From assembly GCA_027576995.1 (NCBI GenBank), contig JANBQC010000172.1, forward strand, positions 1-47,978: 47,978 nucleotides of DNA. The letters run 5' to 3'. The translations under genes were made by a program, and so were the position numbers. Source of the DNA: Dimargaris cristalligena. Lineage: Eukaryota > Kickxellomycota > Dimargaritomycetes > Dimargaritales > Dimargaritaceae. Below are positions 1 to 10,693 of the stretch, one piece after another (position 1 is the stretch's first letter; every line of letters starts with the position of its first letter). The notes below the pieces were generated by a model. The model saw only the letters and a program-made list of their open reading frames with translations, had not been told where the DNA came from and did no database searches.

Positions 1-76
1 CATCACCTTTCCCTTTTTATCACCTATCTTTTTGAATAAAGTTCAGTTTTCAAGGATTTGAGTTCAGTTCTTTACA
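1..76 (-). repeat. R3 repeat terminus, left copy (LTR-like end)
   Basis: Read on the minus strand from 76 down to 1, this begins TGTAAAGAACTGA and matches the plus-strand sequence starting at 47717 almost base for base for about 76 bases. The TG start and the abrupt loss of similarity at 76/77 look like the end of an LTR or other mobile element that runs off the left edge of the window. No coding part is visible. Confidence 0.7.
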
Positions 77-650
77 AACCCTATATCACTAGCTTCATTT
101 TCAGTCATATCCAAAGGAGAAAGTCAAGAGGAAAGTAGCTACACTATGTCCATTAGTGATGGTAGCTTTTCGTGGGTGGGCTGGGGTAGATTAGCCCCCT
201 CCCATCACCACTGTATGGGTGCATTACTTCTTCTAATATGGAGATACCCAAGAGATGTACCTCTTTAGCCCATCACCTGGCCCCACTGAGCTGGGCTAAA
301 CATCCAGAATCCGAAAAGTCCCTTAATCTCAATGGCAAAAATGCACCATCACACAGGTAACAAATAGTTACTAGCTCAATTGGCCTCCCAAATAGACCCC
401 AGTTTGACTATACAAAATAATATGCATTATCCCAAACTTGGCCTTTAATAAAATCACAGTTAGCAATCATATATACCTGTAATTCCCAACTTAGTTATAA
501 TGATAATGCTGGATACCTCTAGGCCTATGTGCAACACTACCAGTCAATATGAACTACTTACCTCCCTTATTGGAAGTATAGTATAGGCACTTGGTAGACC
601 AAAGGCCAAGTATAATGGTAATCATAAAATGGGGCAATATTTTTCCAGAT
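77..650. other. AT-rich stretch, no gene seen
   Basis: Low-complexity AT-rich sequence between two repeat copies. I see no open frame with gene-like composition and no RNA gene. It may be decayed mobile-element sequence. Confidence 0.5.
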
Positions 651-1840
651 TATTACCTGGGTTAACCACTCTTAGTCCATCAAGAGTTCCGAGGATAGGC
701 TTCTAATAGTAAGTGGGGCTTAGACTTAGCCAAGTGGGCTACTAGCATTAGGTATGGGGTACTGTACTAACTAAATAAAGGCCAAGTGATAAGATATGCA
801 AAGGATATACAGTGGGCACACTTACTGGTTAGTACAAAAGGGGTGAGTGTTAATAGAGTTTATTGGGGTAAATATAGGGGTAAGAATAAGCTAAAGAAAA
901 CTAACTGGTCTTAATGGGGCTTAGTTATATATATGCAGGGATAATTCCAGAGGGAGGTCCTAAGGGAAAGATATTACTAAATGAAGGTATAGATAAATAG
1001 GCTAACTGGATAGTCACAAGTATCTGGAAGACTCAGATGGTAACTGAAAGAGTCTTTGGATCAGTACTTAAGTAATTAGTATGAAGAGGTAAGGCCTAGT
1101 CAGGAAAGGTTATATAATAAGGGTGTGGTGCCCCACCTTATTACACTTGTCCCCTCTTTCCCTTCCTTTCTATGTTAGTCCCATGATTCCCAGTGCTCAT
1201 CACACTGGTGGGATTCCCCTTTTCCAATTTTCCCTCTGTCCTCTTCTATGTTCATCATGGGGTCATCATTGATTCCCATGATCCATTGTTCTTCCTTTCC
1301 CTTCTCTTTGCCAAGCCTTTCCCATGACTTGGTTAAGCCCAATTGGTCCATATTTCCATCTTATGCTTGAGTCATCTTGCTGATAACTAATGGACCATTT
1401 TCCCTGCTGTTTTCCTTTTGTTTCCCACTTAACCATTGAATATAAATAAACCCTTGTCTGCCCCTCTTGGAAGGCCAGACAACTTTGGCACCTTATTTCC
1501 TAGACATTGTTATCTGACTCATTTGACCCCCTTGTAGAACACTAATACCACCTTGGCTTCAGGTGACTATTAGCTACTACTCAGTTTACTCTCTGTTCTC
1601 ATTTTTCCTTGTACTTAGCAAAAAGTCCCTTTTTATCACCTTGGCTTCAGGTACTAATTAGCCTTTCACCCTGTTTCATCTAATTTAGGCACCTCAAGGG
1701 TAATCCCATGGTACAGGGTGTGCCATGGGAAGGCTTAATATAGCATGATATAGCCTAATATGGTTGGATATCTATACCCATAGGATTAAGATAGATTAGA
1801 CAGTCCAATAAACTTAGACAATAGAACAAACTGTGTGTCA
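651..1840 (+). repeat. R1 repeat copy 1 (probable solo LTR, interrupted)
   Basis: Starts with a TATTACCTGGGTTAACC variant of the family start TGTYACCYGGGTTAACC and ends near CTGTGTGTCA. It is similar throughout to copy 2 at 5146-5758, except for an insertion at 1124-1696. Without the insertion the copy is about 617 bases, matching about 613 bases for copy 2. A TATATATATG box near 927 would suit an LTR promoter. The family start holds a small hairpin (ACTCTT, 8-base loop, AAGAGT) kept in all five copies. No target duplication is clear for this copy. Confidence 0.7.
1124..1696 (+). mobile_element. R4 solo LTR inserted in R1 copy 1
   Basis: A 573-base segment starts TGTGGTGCC and ends GGCACCTCA, imperfect inverted ends with 8 of 9 bases matching, in the TG...CA form of LTRs. 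It is flanked by the direct 4-base repeat AGGG at 1120-1123 and 1697-1700. The uninterrupted R1 copy 2 reads across this point, so the empty site can be inferred. A TATAAATAA box near 1441 suggests plus orientation. No internal coding region remains, so it is a solo LTR left by recombination. Confidence 0.8.
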
Positions 1841-2721
1841 ATAATAATCAGTTACTCTACTTGACTAGGCATAGGCATCTTGCTACTAGCAATGGGTTTA
1901 ATAGTGGACTACCAGCCCTTATGTGAGACATGTCCTGGATAGTGTTCAATTGTGAAGCCCCAGGCTCCACTCCTAAGTTGCATAAGTGCTGCGTCCTGTT
2001 ATTCACAGTATGCAATGGTTATACCAGCCTTGCTTAAGTTAGAGATTGGCCCTACGTGACCTATACACCTGGTGTCATGGTTGGTTCAAGGAGGAAGGGG
2101 GGATGGAATATGCCTGTTCGGACTTCTTCACCTGGCCTCACATCCCCTTTGATGGACTATAGAAAGATTTTTTCATTACTGTGAACCCACCGGATGGCAT
2201 GGCCTCCAGATCCTATTGTTAGAAAAACGAGTACGATGGAATCGGGGTGAGCATGGCTTTAACGCCCATAGCGCCAACTGAAAAAGACTTTCCAATAAAA
2301 AAACAGCGCTTGGTTCATACAGGATAGGACGCACCCGGTTCGTGAACTATTGCGAACCCGTGTTCTTTGGCGAGAATTGGTGGGTTCATGCCGAATCGGA
2401 CCAAACCCCCCATCTAGTCCGGCATGCCCATGTAATATAGTCCCTTAAGAAACCGCGACTGGTTATCATAAATGCTAGCTATGAGAGTATACTGTCAATC
2501 GAGTTGTTTATTTAAATTCCTGAGAAAAATATGGATGCGACAAGCGATTCGCAAAATTCCCGGATAAGCTGCAATAAATAGGAAATAGTGCCAGAAGTAG
2601 GTTGTTCAGTCACAACACCGGTCTCTGAGAAAACCAAACACACGCAAATCAGTCCAATAGAGGGGAGGGGTTCAACCTAGGGTGCAATTTGGTGGACACC
2701 CTCCCTAGACAGGGGACGGGC
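1841..2721. other. Intergenic, no gene seen
   Basis: AT-rich repeat-like sequence gives way to more balanced composition after about 2000. No gene-like frame is visible. The right end is the 3' flank of the minus-strand glycine-rich protein gene. Confidence 0.5.
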
Positions 2722-3594
2722 TTAGTTAATGGCGAAGGTCTTGGCCTTGGTGTTGAACTTCTGGGCCTTTTGGTTCTTGAACTTGAGGGCTTGCGCGGAG
2801 AGCTTTTTGGCGTTGATGTCATTCTTGGAGGCAAATTTGGTCGGCTCGCTGCGGCGGCGAAGCTCACCATCATTACTGACATCGCCATCCTCGGCATCTC
2901 CACTGGCTTCGGGACCCTCGGCGGATGGCCCATACAAGCCGCCGATACCGCCAAAGCCATTATCGTGCTCACCGCTGTGGCCGCCATCAAAGCCCTGGCC
3001 GCCGTAACCAACAATGGCTCCGCCATCATAGCCGCCACCGTAACCACCGTCGTAACCACCATCATAGCCGCCGTCGTAACCATCCCCGTACTGGCCGCCA
3101 GTCTTGCCTCCACCATAGCCGCCGTCATAACCACCATCATAGCCGCCGTCGTACCCACCGTCGTAACCATCACCGTACTGGCCGCCAGTCTTGCCTCCAC
3201 CATAGCCGCCGTCATAACCACCATCGTAACCACCATCATAGCCGTCGTCGTACCCACCGTCGTACTGGCCGCCAGTCTTGCCACCATCATAGCCGCCGTC
3301 GCACCCACCGTCGTACCCACCACCGTACTGGCCGCCAGTCTTGCCTCCACCATAGCCGCCGTCATAACCACCATCGTAACCACCATCGGATTTGCCGCTG
3401 TTGTGGCCTCCTCCGTAACCGCTAAAGAGGTCGCGACGGTACATAGCGTCACCGTAGCCACCCTTACCCCCACCGTGGCCAGATTTGCCACTTTTGCAAC
3501 CAATTTTTTTGCCTGCACCGTAACCGCCAGCGTAGCTATCATCAGCGGCAGCAAGGGCTACGAAGAGAGCGCAAGTAAGAGCGACGACCTTCAT
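2722..3594 (-). CDS. Secreted glycine/tyrosine/aspartate-rich repeat protein
   Basis: A single-exon 290-residue protein. Residues 1-18 form a signal peptide (MKVV, then a hydrophobic run ending ALAAA), so it should enter the secretory pathway. A dibasic Arg-Arg followed by Asp at residues 53-55 (MYRRDLF) could be a Kex2-type cleavage site. The middle third is built of tandem YDGG units in larger blocks marked by GGKTGGQY. The C-terminal 80 residues are acidic, then Lys/Ala/Asn-rich, with an RRR cluster. Proteins of this composition are often wall-associated or extracellular-matrix proteins, but no specific family is recognised. The opposite strand is also open because of the repetitive GC-rich codons; signal peptide and composition favour this strand. 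The dibasic-Asp position matches the peptide precursors at 39.5 and 41 kb. Confidence 0.8.
   Translation of the reverse strand: MKVVALTCALFVALAAADDSYAGGYGAGKKIGCKSGKSGHGGGKGGYGDAMYRRDLFSGYGGGHNSGKSDGGYDGGYDGGYGGGKTGGQYGGGYDGGCDGGYDGGKTGGQYDGGYDDGYDGGYDGGYDGGYGGGKTGGQYGDGYDGGYDGGYDGGYDGGYGGGKTGGQYGDGYDGGYDGGYDGGYGGGYDGGAIVGYGGQGFDGGHSGEHDNGFGGIGGLYGPSAEGPEASGDAEDGDVSNDGELRRRSEPTKFASKNDINAKKLSAQALKFKNQKAQKFNTKAKTFAIN
3010..3400. repeat. Coding minisatellite in the glycine-rich gene
   Basis: Tandem units encode YDGG tetrapeptides. A higher-order unit marked by CTGGCCGCCAGTCTTGCC recurs at 3091, 3178, 3265 and 3328, a spacing of 87, 87 and 63 bases. All spacings are multiples of three, so unit gain or loss keeps the frame. 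The array is likely length-variable among strains. Confidence 0.8.
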
Positions 3595-3763
3595 GTTGCG
3601 GATTGAGAGCGGGCGAGAAAAAGAGAGGGATTGGAAGGGATGAATGGAAGAAGGGATATCGCAGTTGAAGTAGTAGACGCAAACTGGTGTTCGAATAGAG
3701 AGGAAGACCAGTGTTGGAATGTGAGAACGTAGTTGTCTGTTGTTAATTCAGAGGGCGACCTGG

Positions 3764-3775
3764 CCGCCTTTTAAA
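3764..3775 (-). promoter_or_regulatory. TATA-like element with GGCGG, glycine-rich gene promoter
   Basis: On the minus strand this reads GTTTAAAAGGCGG, about 170 bases upstream of the ATG at 3594. The same AAAAGGCGG core lies upstream of the two secreted peptide genes. It resembles a TATA box (TTTAAAA) joined to a GC element. Function is inferred only. Confidence 0.45.
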
Positions 3776-3794
3776 CAACTATTTTTTTTTTGGG

Positions 3795-4997
3795 GGGGGG
3801 ACGTTGGTCTGCTGGATATGTCCTATCGCCGACAATAAGCTTGCTGCCGTATCTGGGCAAACTGGCAATGCATGGTCGACTCAGATGGTACGCAATGAAT
3901 GCGCGCAGCAAGGCCCGATTCACTTATCAAATTGAGGCATATACCCGATAAATTATGTATCACTGATATATAAGGGTGGTGGGCTAAGCATCGTTTTCAA
4001 TTCTAGGCTGTGCCTGATGACTATGGATGCCATGGTGGTTGAGTCTGTACAGCAATTTACCAAATAGACTGCCGTCCGTCGGAGCTCAGGTATAATCGAC
4101 TTTATCAATTATAAGTGAATTAATCAAACCCAGTTGGGCAAAATAGGAGATTGGGAAGATAGAGCTAGATGGGCGGCTGCCTTATTCGCTGTTGAACCGA
4201 AAGAAATCCGACTTGGAGGGCGCCAGTATAATGGTTTTGCAGCACTTTAGCGCGGTTCACGGGTATTATTCCTGGTGGGGATTATAGGTATAATCCATCT
4301 TTATTTTTTGGTTTTGAATATGGTTTTTGTAAATGTTATTTCCAATGGGAAAATAATTTTTTTGGAATACAAGGCAAGTATTCTCCGCATTCTGAAGATC
4401 CCTAACACCGAGTTCGCCAGAGATAGTGCTAAGGGAATGGGAGTTGTTGTGCTGACACTTTGTGAGTACTACATCACACCACTTGCAGCCGGTTCCTTGA
4501 GCTTAGCGACGTGGGGAATGCTGGATTAGGGTGTCAAGGAATCAGAGACCGAAGTGAACTTGGGTAGGTCGGGGTTGAGAAGGTCCATTGGAGTTGCTTA
4601 CTGGCTTCCATCACTACGCCATCGGGGTTTATAAAGATTTATAGAACTTGATACAAGGGGTGTAGAATAAAACAGAAAACAAAAAATATGATAAAACAAT
4701 CAAATTCGTTGGGAATCATCAGTTGCACCAAGAAAGCTTGAAATGGGTGCATTCAAATATCTCAGATGAAAGTTGATATTTGAACAGAGAGAATTCATTG
4801 GGACATATATACTAAATGGCCAGACTAGCTAAACTATAACTTACAATGGGAACCTAATGGATCCTAAATACCTCTGGTAGAGAAGAGACTGATACAACTG
4901 CTCAACTGTGGGTATAGAATGGGTAAATGGAAGAAAATGAGTGTTGGAAAACTTGTGGAGTAGCAATATTCCCACACCTCCTTAACATTGGATATAT
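3795..4997. other. Intergenic, no gene supported
   Basis: No convincing gene. A short hydrophobic frame at 4275-4529 lacks family features, and the composition is that of the flanks. From about 4600 the sequence is AT-rich and may belong to the R2 element that becomes recognisable at 4998. Confidence 0.4.
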
Positions 4998-5145
4998 ATA
5001 GGATATGGGAATTGTTCAACCAGGCTGTATAACGAAAAATCCATTTGATGAGGCAAATATTACTGGTTGAAAATAATCATCCTGCTGATTTTCCCATATA
5101 CATATCAGTTAAAACCCTATACAGTCGAGCCGAACTTCACCCATA
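4998..5145 (+). repeat. R2 repeat, plus-oriented copy
   Basis: This segment (with the core GCTGTATAACGAAAAATCC) matches the reverse complement of about 9666-9824 with scattered mismatches. It ends exactly where R1 copy 2 begins, so R1 appears to abut or interrupt it. In the other copy the sequence continues into CACCCATATAAATAAG, a TATA-like run, which suggests an LTR. Boundaries to the left are not clear. Confidence 0.6.
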
Positions 5146-5758
5146 TGTTACCCGGGTTAACCACTCTTAGTCCATCAAGAGTCTCAGGGATAGGCTTCTA
5201 ACAGTAGGTGGGGCTTAGACTCAGCCAAGCAGGCTACTAGTGTCAGGTATGGGCACAGTACTAACCAATAAAGGCTTAAGTGATTGGGTATACAAGGGAC
5301 GTGTAGTGGGCACACTTACTAGTTAATATAAGGGGGTGAGTATATATAAGTTTATTGGGGTAAACTCTGGGGTAAGAAATAAGCTGCCCTGACTAACTGG
5401 TCCCAATGGGGCCTGGTTATATATACACAGGGGACAACTCCAGGGAGGTCCCTGGGGGAAGGTACTACTAAGACTAATGATATGATAAATAAGCCAACTG
5501 GATGGCTATGAGGACCTGGAAGACTCTAATGGTAACTGAAAGAGTCTTTGGGTCAGTAATTGAGTGATTAGTGTGAAGAGGCGGAGTCTAGAAGGGGAGG
5601 GTTATATGATATAGGAGGATCCCATAGTACTGGGGGTGACTATGGGAAGTTACATATAGCACTATATGACCTAGTTAGGACAGGTAATCACTACACCTGG
5701 ATTAAGTTAGATTAGAAGGGCTGACAGGATATACAATAATCCATAATTAACTGTTGTT
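5146..5758 (+). repeat. R1 repeat copy 2 (probable solo LTR, uninterrupted)
   Basis: Starts TGTTACCCGGGTTAACC and can be followed alongside copy 1 to about 5758 (ACTGTTGTT). It has a TTATATATAC box near 5415. It provides the empty-site reference that shows R4 to be an insertion in copy 1. No coding region. Confidence 0.7.
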
Positions 5759-8611
5759 TAATGCAATTCCTAGAAGAAATATGTTAGACAGTCTGGGTAT
5801 TTCCAAACCATAGCTTAAAAAGGATTAACAATATGAAAAAAAGCTGTTTCAAAATGGTTGGTCTTCATGAGTTAGACTCACCAGAAATTTTGGATGACCA
5901 TAACTTCATCAAAAATAGTCATAGAAAGATAGAATAATATAATGGAACAGGAAACCAGAAGAAAAGAAAAATCAGCTCATATAGAGAAGGTAATAAAATC
6001 TCTTACTCCAGAATGACCTCAATAGCAGCTGATGACCATGACCTTGTCTATATGACAACTGGGCCTTGGTGGCTGACCAGTGCCAGTGCATATGCAGCCC
6101 AGTTCACACTGTCCATGGTAGTACATATATATTATCTATTAAAATATATAAAACAACTTACCCCTAACATTGACCACTGTTGGACCAAATTACCCATTGA
6201 TTATCTACCCCATACTCAATATGCTACCCATTTATAAGACCTCCTATAGATTCAGTCCAACTACTATTTAGACAAGTCTCTGATAATAGCTCAGAGTAGT
6301 AACAGTTGTGGTGTACAGCCATCAGCATGGTTAATGGTCATACTACCTCACCATAATGGCACTGTATTAATTACATTGTAGTCCAATGGCCAAAGTCTGT
6401 ATGTCAGTGATGTGGTTAAATTCTTATGATAGAAAGGTTGGAGTGGCAAATATGTTGAATTTATTCTCCAAACTAGCATGACAATGCCAGCTAAAGGAAT
6501 TGGGTAGTAACAGGTGGGACTGTGTAAGAAAGATGTTGGTAGATCTACTATTAGTAGTATGGTGCCCTTGTTTTGCTATTAATATGGACTGTCTAATGAT
6601 TTTGTTAGCTAGACAACTCCTTTTTTAACTCCTATTTTCTAATAGTATGTAATAATTTATATCTCAGCAGGACACACCAGGTTCCCCCAGTATGGTTGAA
6701 TGACTCAAGTCTACTCTGAATGCCCGAAATGAGGGTCAGTCACCCTTCTCAATTGATCCACATTCCTAATTTTATTGCCCCCCCCCCCCCATTCCAACAA
6801 CATGAATAAGAGCAATTGGGAATGCTGCCCAATTTTTCTAACCTGGAGAGGTGAAATGTAATTGATGAGTACTTAGTGTTCCATATTTGCTTTCCAATAC
6901 AAAAAGAGATTATAGATGGAAACACCAACCTTGAATAATAAATTATTTGCTGTATGCCTGCTAACCATTCAAGAACATTGGTAGGTTTAAATAGGAAACT
7001 AAAATTGAGTGGACTCCCATTTTTAGCCAGGTTCACCATGCAGCCTGTTTATATGTAAATTGCACACACCCACTCTCATACAAATATTAGTGTACCTGCA
7101 CCCCTCCTGAAGTAAATCCATGATCTATACATTGTCTATTCCTTTGGAAAACACATGTCACCACTACCTTTAATCCTATTACCAAGTCCTATGATGCCCC
7201 AGTTCTATAGAACAAGATGTCCTTCCCCTGTCAGGATGCCTGACTTCATCTGGTCAACAAGGATATCAATATTCCAATGGCCTGATCAGGAACTACAATT
7301 AGCAACTTGGGTGCAGCACTCTCAAGTTTAACTACATCACCTATAACCAATCAAGCCAACTATTGGAAGATTAGCTATCTACTGTCCTTTTACACCTCCA
7401 CGGATACATAATTGATAAGGTTAATTTTAGTTACTTGAAATACCAAGCCCAACTAAATCTAACCACTATCCACCAAGGGCTTCACAGTATGAGTATATTA
7501 GTGTACTGCCATGGGCAGGTACAGTCTTCTCCTTCTATGGGAATAACCAATTATTTCCTTTCACCACACAACACCAACACACACCGAATAAGCAGTGACT
7601 ACTTCAAAAACTTATTTGGAAACCACCTATCCAGTTGATCCTATTTTCAACCCTGCCTATTTCTGGTCCTGCTGACTGAATGGTTACTTCCACATCATCA
7701 GTGTTTGTGATTCCAGACAAGTTAGAAGGAACATCCTCTCATGTGGAAGTGAAGTAGGTAGTGTTGAAGCTTATCCTTATCCTTATCTAGTTACCATGAA
7801 TGCCTTGGTGAATCTGAGGTATTTCCACTTTCCATTTTATTTAGCTATTTTCAGTACAAAGTTCAAACTTGAAGACCCAGCCAGTTTTTCCCATTGTGGT
7901 TTTATGGTTAGTCATCCGTCCAAGGACAACATCTGAGAGGCATAGCTTAAGTTTAGTTTATAATCCTATTTTATATATATAGTCCCCCAGTTGGCCCTTA
8001 AAATGGCAAGTTACTTTCAAGATAAGTTTTTATTATTCAGAATAAATATCTGCCTTTAACTTAACCTATAATTTTACCCAGTATTGGTTGAAGATTTCAA
8101 CTGGAAGTCAATTTATTGTTTTATTTTTTTCTATTTTTCTATTTTTATTTATCATGTTACATGACCAGTTCATTAGCACATAGCCACCATGGCTCCTCCA
8201 GTTCCTAACTCTGATGATGGGACTTTTGGATCAATCTGCTTAGAACATTTCCCACCATACCCCAGTTCGTGCTCAGACAGCTGTTCCAACCCAATCTGAC
8301 TAGCTGAGGGACCATTTCCCAGATTCTCAATGTTCCATCTAGGCACCAGTCCCTTGAACCTGATGTCCAGTGAGCCTACCAGCCCAGCGGAAGGCAGGGG
8401 ACCCAACCCCAGCCCCAGTCCCAGAAGGGAGGAACCTTAAACCACTGGCACAATATCAGTATATCATATAATATTGGCTTTGGGCCATGCCCAGAAGTCA
8501 TACAGTGCTCACTCCTCTAGTTTGCCCCACATCAACACCAGAACTCATATTATATTAAGGAAGGTGACTATTATGGTGTGTCATTCACCTAATAAGTAGT
8601 CTTTAAAGTAC
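5759..8611. other. AT-rich degenerate region, no intact gene
   Basis: About 2.9 kb of AT-rich sequence with frequent stops in all frames. Short frames at 6013-6237, 6749-7039, 7435-7638 and 8173-8406 show no recognisable domain. An ATG in a good context (ACCATGG) at 8190 opens only 36 codons. Composition and position between repeats suggest decayed mobile-element sequence, but no reverse transcriptase or integrase motif could be read. Confidence 0.45.
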
Positions 8612-8989
8612 TGTTACGCCTACAGTGAGAGCAGGGTCCGACCCTGGCCACCATATTAACCCAACCTCCCTGGATCCCACCAATATTCCCAAGACCATAA
8701 CCTTGGAAGCACTAACAGCAGAGCAGGGTGGGTTATAGCCATCCATTAGCTTCACCAACCATATATGTGGCCTCCTAATTGCTCTTATCTGAGGGAATTA
8801 ATGGGGTATATAAAAGTGTACCAGCTGTACTCCTTAATTCCTTTAGTTTACTAGCAATTGTGTTTCTATTGGTTCTATAATACATGTCCCCTCTTAATAA
8901 ACACACTTATCCTACCCACTATTTAACAAGAGGACAATTGGTACATTAGGACATAGTTTTTAGCTCCAACCTAGTGGGCAAATATCACA
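8612..8989 (+). mobile_element. R5 LTR-like segment
   Basis: Begins TGTTACGCC, a start common in Ty3-type LTRs. It contains GGTATATAAAAGTG near 8803 and an AATAAA-type signal near 8897 in the order promoter then polyadenylation signal, as in an LTR. A CA end near 8989 is possible. The flanks AGTAC and AGTAG agree at 4 of 5 bases but do not fit the ends cleanly. No second copy was seen here to confirm the boundaries. Confidence 0.35.
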
Positions 8990-9528
8990 GTAGTTTGTAC
9001 CAATTACACTGATCATCTATACCTACTATACTTAGTTTTTTTTTGTAGATAGCAAAAGGATATGATGTTGCCAAATTTTAGGTGGCATTTGATAGTAAAA
9101 TATATAGCATTGAGACCCAATGGACCAGTAAAGTCAAGAACTACACTGTCCAATTCTAAAGCCTTAAATCTTAATGGGGCTTTTAGTTATGTTGCTAGAT
9201 CAACAAGACCTTGGGGCTGAATTAGGTTTTTGTTAACAGAATGAAATAGAGACACTAAAGGGGTTTTATTTATTAATTGAAACACCATATAGCAAGCTAA
9301 GAAAAGTAATTAATACTAATAGTGAATACTTTGTGAATAACTGATACTCCCCAAATAAATATTAAATTAATCTCAAAGGTACTAAATACCAGGTTGATGA
9401 TATTGGGAATCACTTGCCTTTTATCTTTTTCTAAGAACCTTTTATTCCCAGGTCTGCTTAGATTATGGGGATCATCTACACCAAGGGGAAAGGGTAATTT
9501 GTGCATATTTAGAACTTATCATCACTGG
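8990..9528. other. AT-rich, no gene seen
   Basis: AT-rich sequence between LTR-like segments. The minus-strand frame at 9297-9506 has no recognisable feature. Confidence 0.45.
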
Positions 9529-9578
9529 TGTTGCCCGGGTTAACCACTCTTAGTTCATCAAGAGCCCCAGGGATAGGC
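9529..9578 (+). repeat. R1 repeat copy 3, 5' fragment
   Basis: About 50 bases from TGTTGCCCGGGTTAACC to GGGATAGGC match the start of the R1 family, including the ACTCTT/AAGAGC hairpin. Similarity stops sharply where R2 sequence begins at 9579, so this is a truncated copy. Confidence 0.75.
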
Positions 9579-9824
9579 GAATTTTATTAAGGAATTAATA
9601 TAAGTGGTATGAACTTACTGAAGCGATGTGGACACTAGTAAACTGGAGAATCAGAGTGTGCAACTAATACTTATTTATATGGGTGAAATTCAGCCCAGCT
9701 ATATAAGGGTTAGCATTATATGTGTATGGGAGAATACATGGGAAAATAATTTTTAACCAGTAATAATGGCTTTATCAAATGGATTTTTCGTTATACAGCT
9801 TGGATGAACTTCTCCCATATGGAC
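9579..9824 (-). repeat. R2 repeat, minus-oriented copy
   Basis: The reverse complement of 9666-9824 matches 4998-5145. On the minus strand the sequence continues past the shared part through CACCCATATAAATAAG to about 9579. The two copies form an inverted pair about 4.6 kb apart. Confidence 0.6.
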
Positions 9825-9899
9825 TATACTAGGCGTCGGATAGGTCTAAAGAGAGTCAATAACATATCCACCGAACTCTCTGGAATAGTGCCCTAGATA

Positions 9900-10400
9900 G
9901 CAGGACTGGTGACGCCCGCGATGAGGTGTTGGTTAACCAGGAGTCCCCGGTCGAGACGTAGGTAGTTGGGATATACTCTCGATAGCAGATGCCGCGGCCG
10001 GAACTACGGATCCGGTTATATCAACGGGCTCCAAGGGAACCAGATTGCCTCGGTGACCGGGGTCGGGCCTTGTGGTGACTGCAGATGTAGCACTGGCAAC
10101 TGTAGGTGAAGTCCGAGTAACTGCTGATATCTGCAAAGCCAATGGCTTATTATCATAAAGTTCACTAGTCTTGTACAGGTGCTTTGGCTATGTAATGGAT
10201 AGCCATTTGTAGTTTTGATTGAGCATACTCTGTTGGTTTTTCACCATTATCTGACCCGTCTGTCAAAATGTTGTTGACCTAGCGATGGGAGCGAGCCCTA
10301 CGTCGAGGGGTCCGAATCTCACCTGTCATGACGTAATCCCCGATCTTACCGGTACACCAAGTCCTGACGCTACAATAACGGGGCTATCCTATAGCAATAT
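9900..10400 (-). other. GC-shifted block, possible retroelement leader/gag remnant
   Basis: Composition changes abruptly from AT-rich to balanced near 9890. The minus-strand frame 10142-9933 encodes 69 residues rich in Ser, Thr, Pro and Ala. It is preceded on the same strand by a stretch reminiscent of an LTR-element leader (CATTTTGACAGACGGGTC) and another ATG near 10240. This could be a decayed gag start, but no zinc knuckle or protease is seen. Alternatively it is 3' flank of the BARD1-like gene. Confidence 0.2.
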
Positions 10401-10693
10401 GTATGATAACTGGCAAGGAAATTATAGAGTTACCCCCAACTGGGGATAGCATTTCCCGGAATACCGACAGTATCAATAACTTATTGAGCAATAAACTGTA
10501 CGGCAGTTAGACATACAGAGTATATACATCATAGTACAAAGTGTTTATAGAGTGAATAAACAAGGTAGGTAAAAAAATAGTACTCGAGGCAGTCAGGAAC
10601 AGCATAAAAAGAAATTTGGAAAGTTTCCAAGTTCATAAGAGTCAATAAAAAAATATTATTAAGTGCTAGTTCTGGAGTGACCTCCATACGGAC

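Noticed and set aside
2689..3606. A 305-residue plus-strand frame opposite the glycine-rich gene
   Set aside because: It is an open shadow of GC-rich repetitive codons. It lacks a signal peptide, and its Val/Ile/Thr/Ala-rich sequence follows directly from the complementary repeat.
10268..10345. Possible tRNA or primer-binding site (GGGGTCCGAATCTCACC)
   Set aside because: A T-arm-like loop is present, but the five-base stem does not pair and no acceptor or anticodon arm can be folded by eye.
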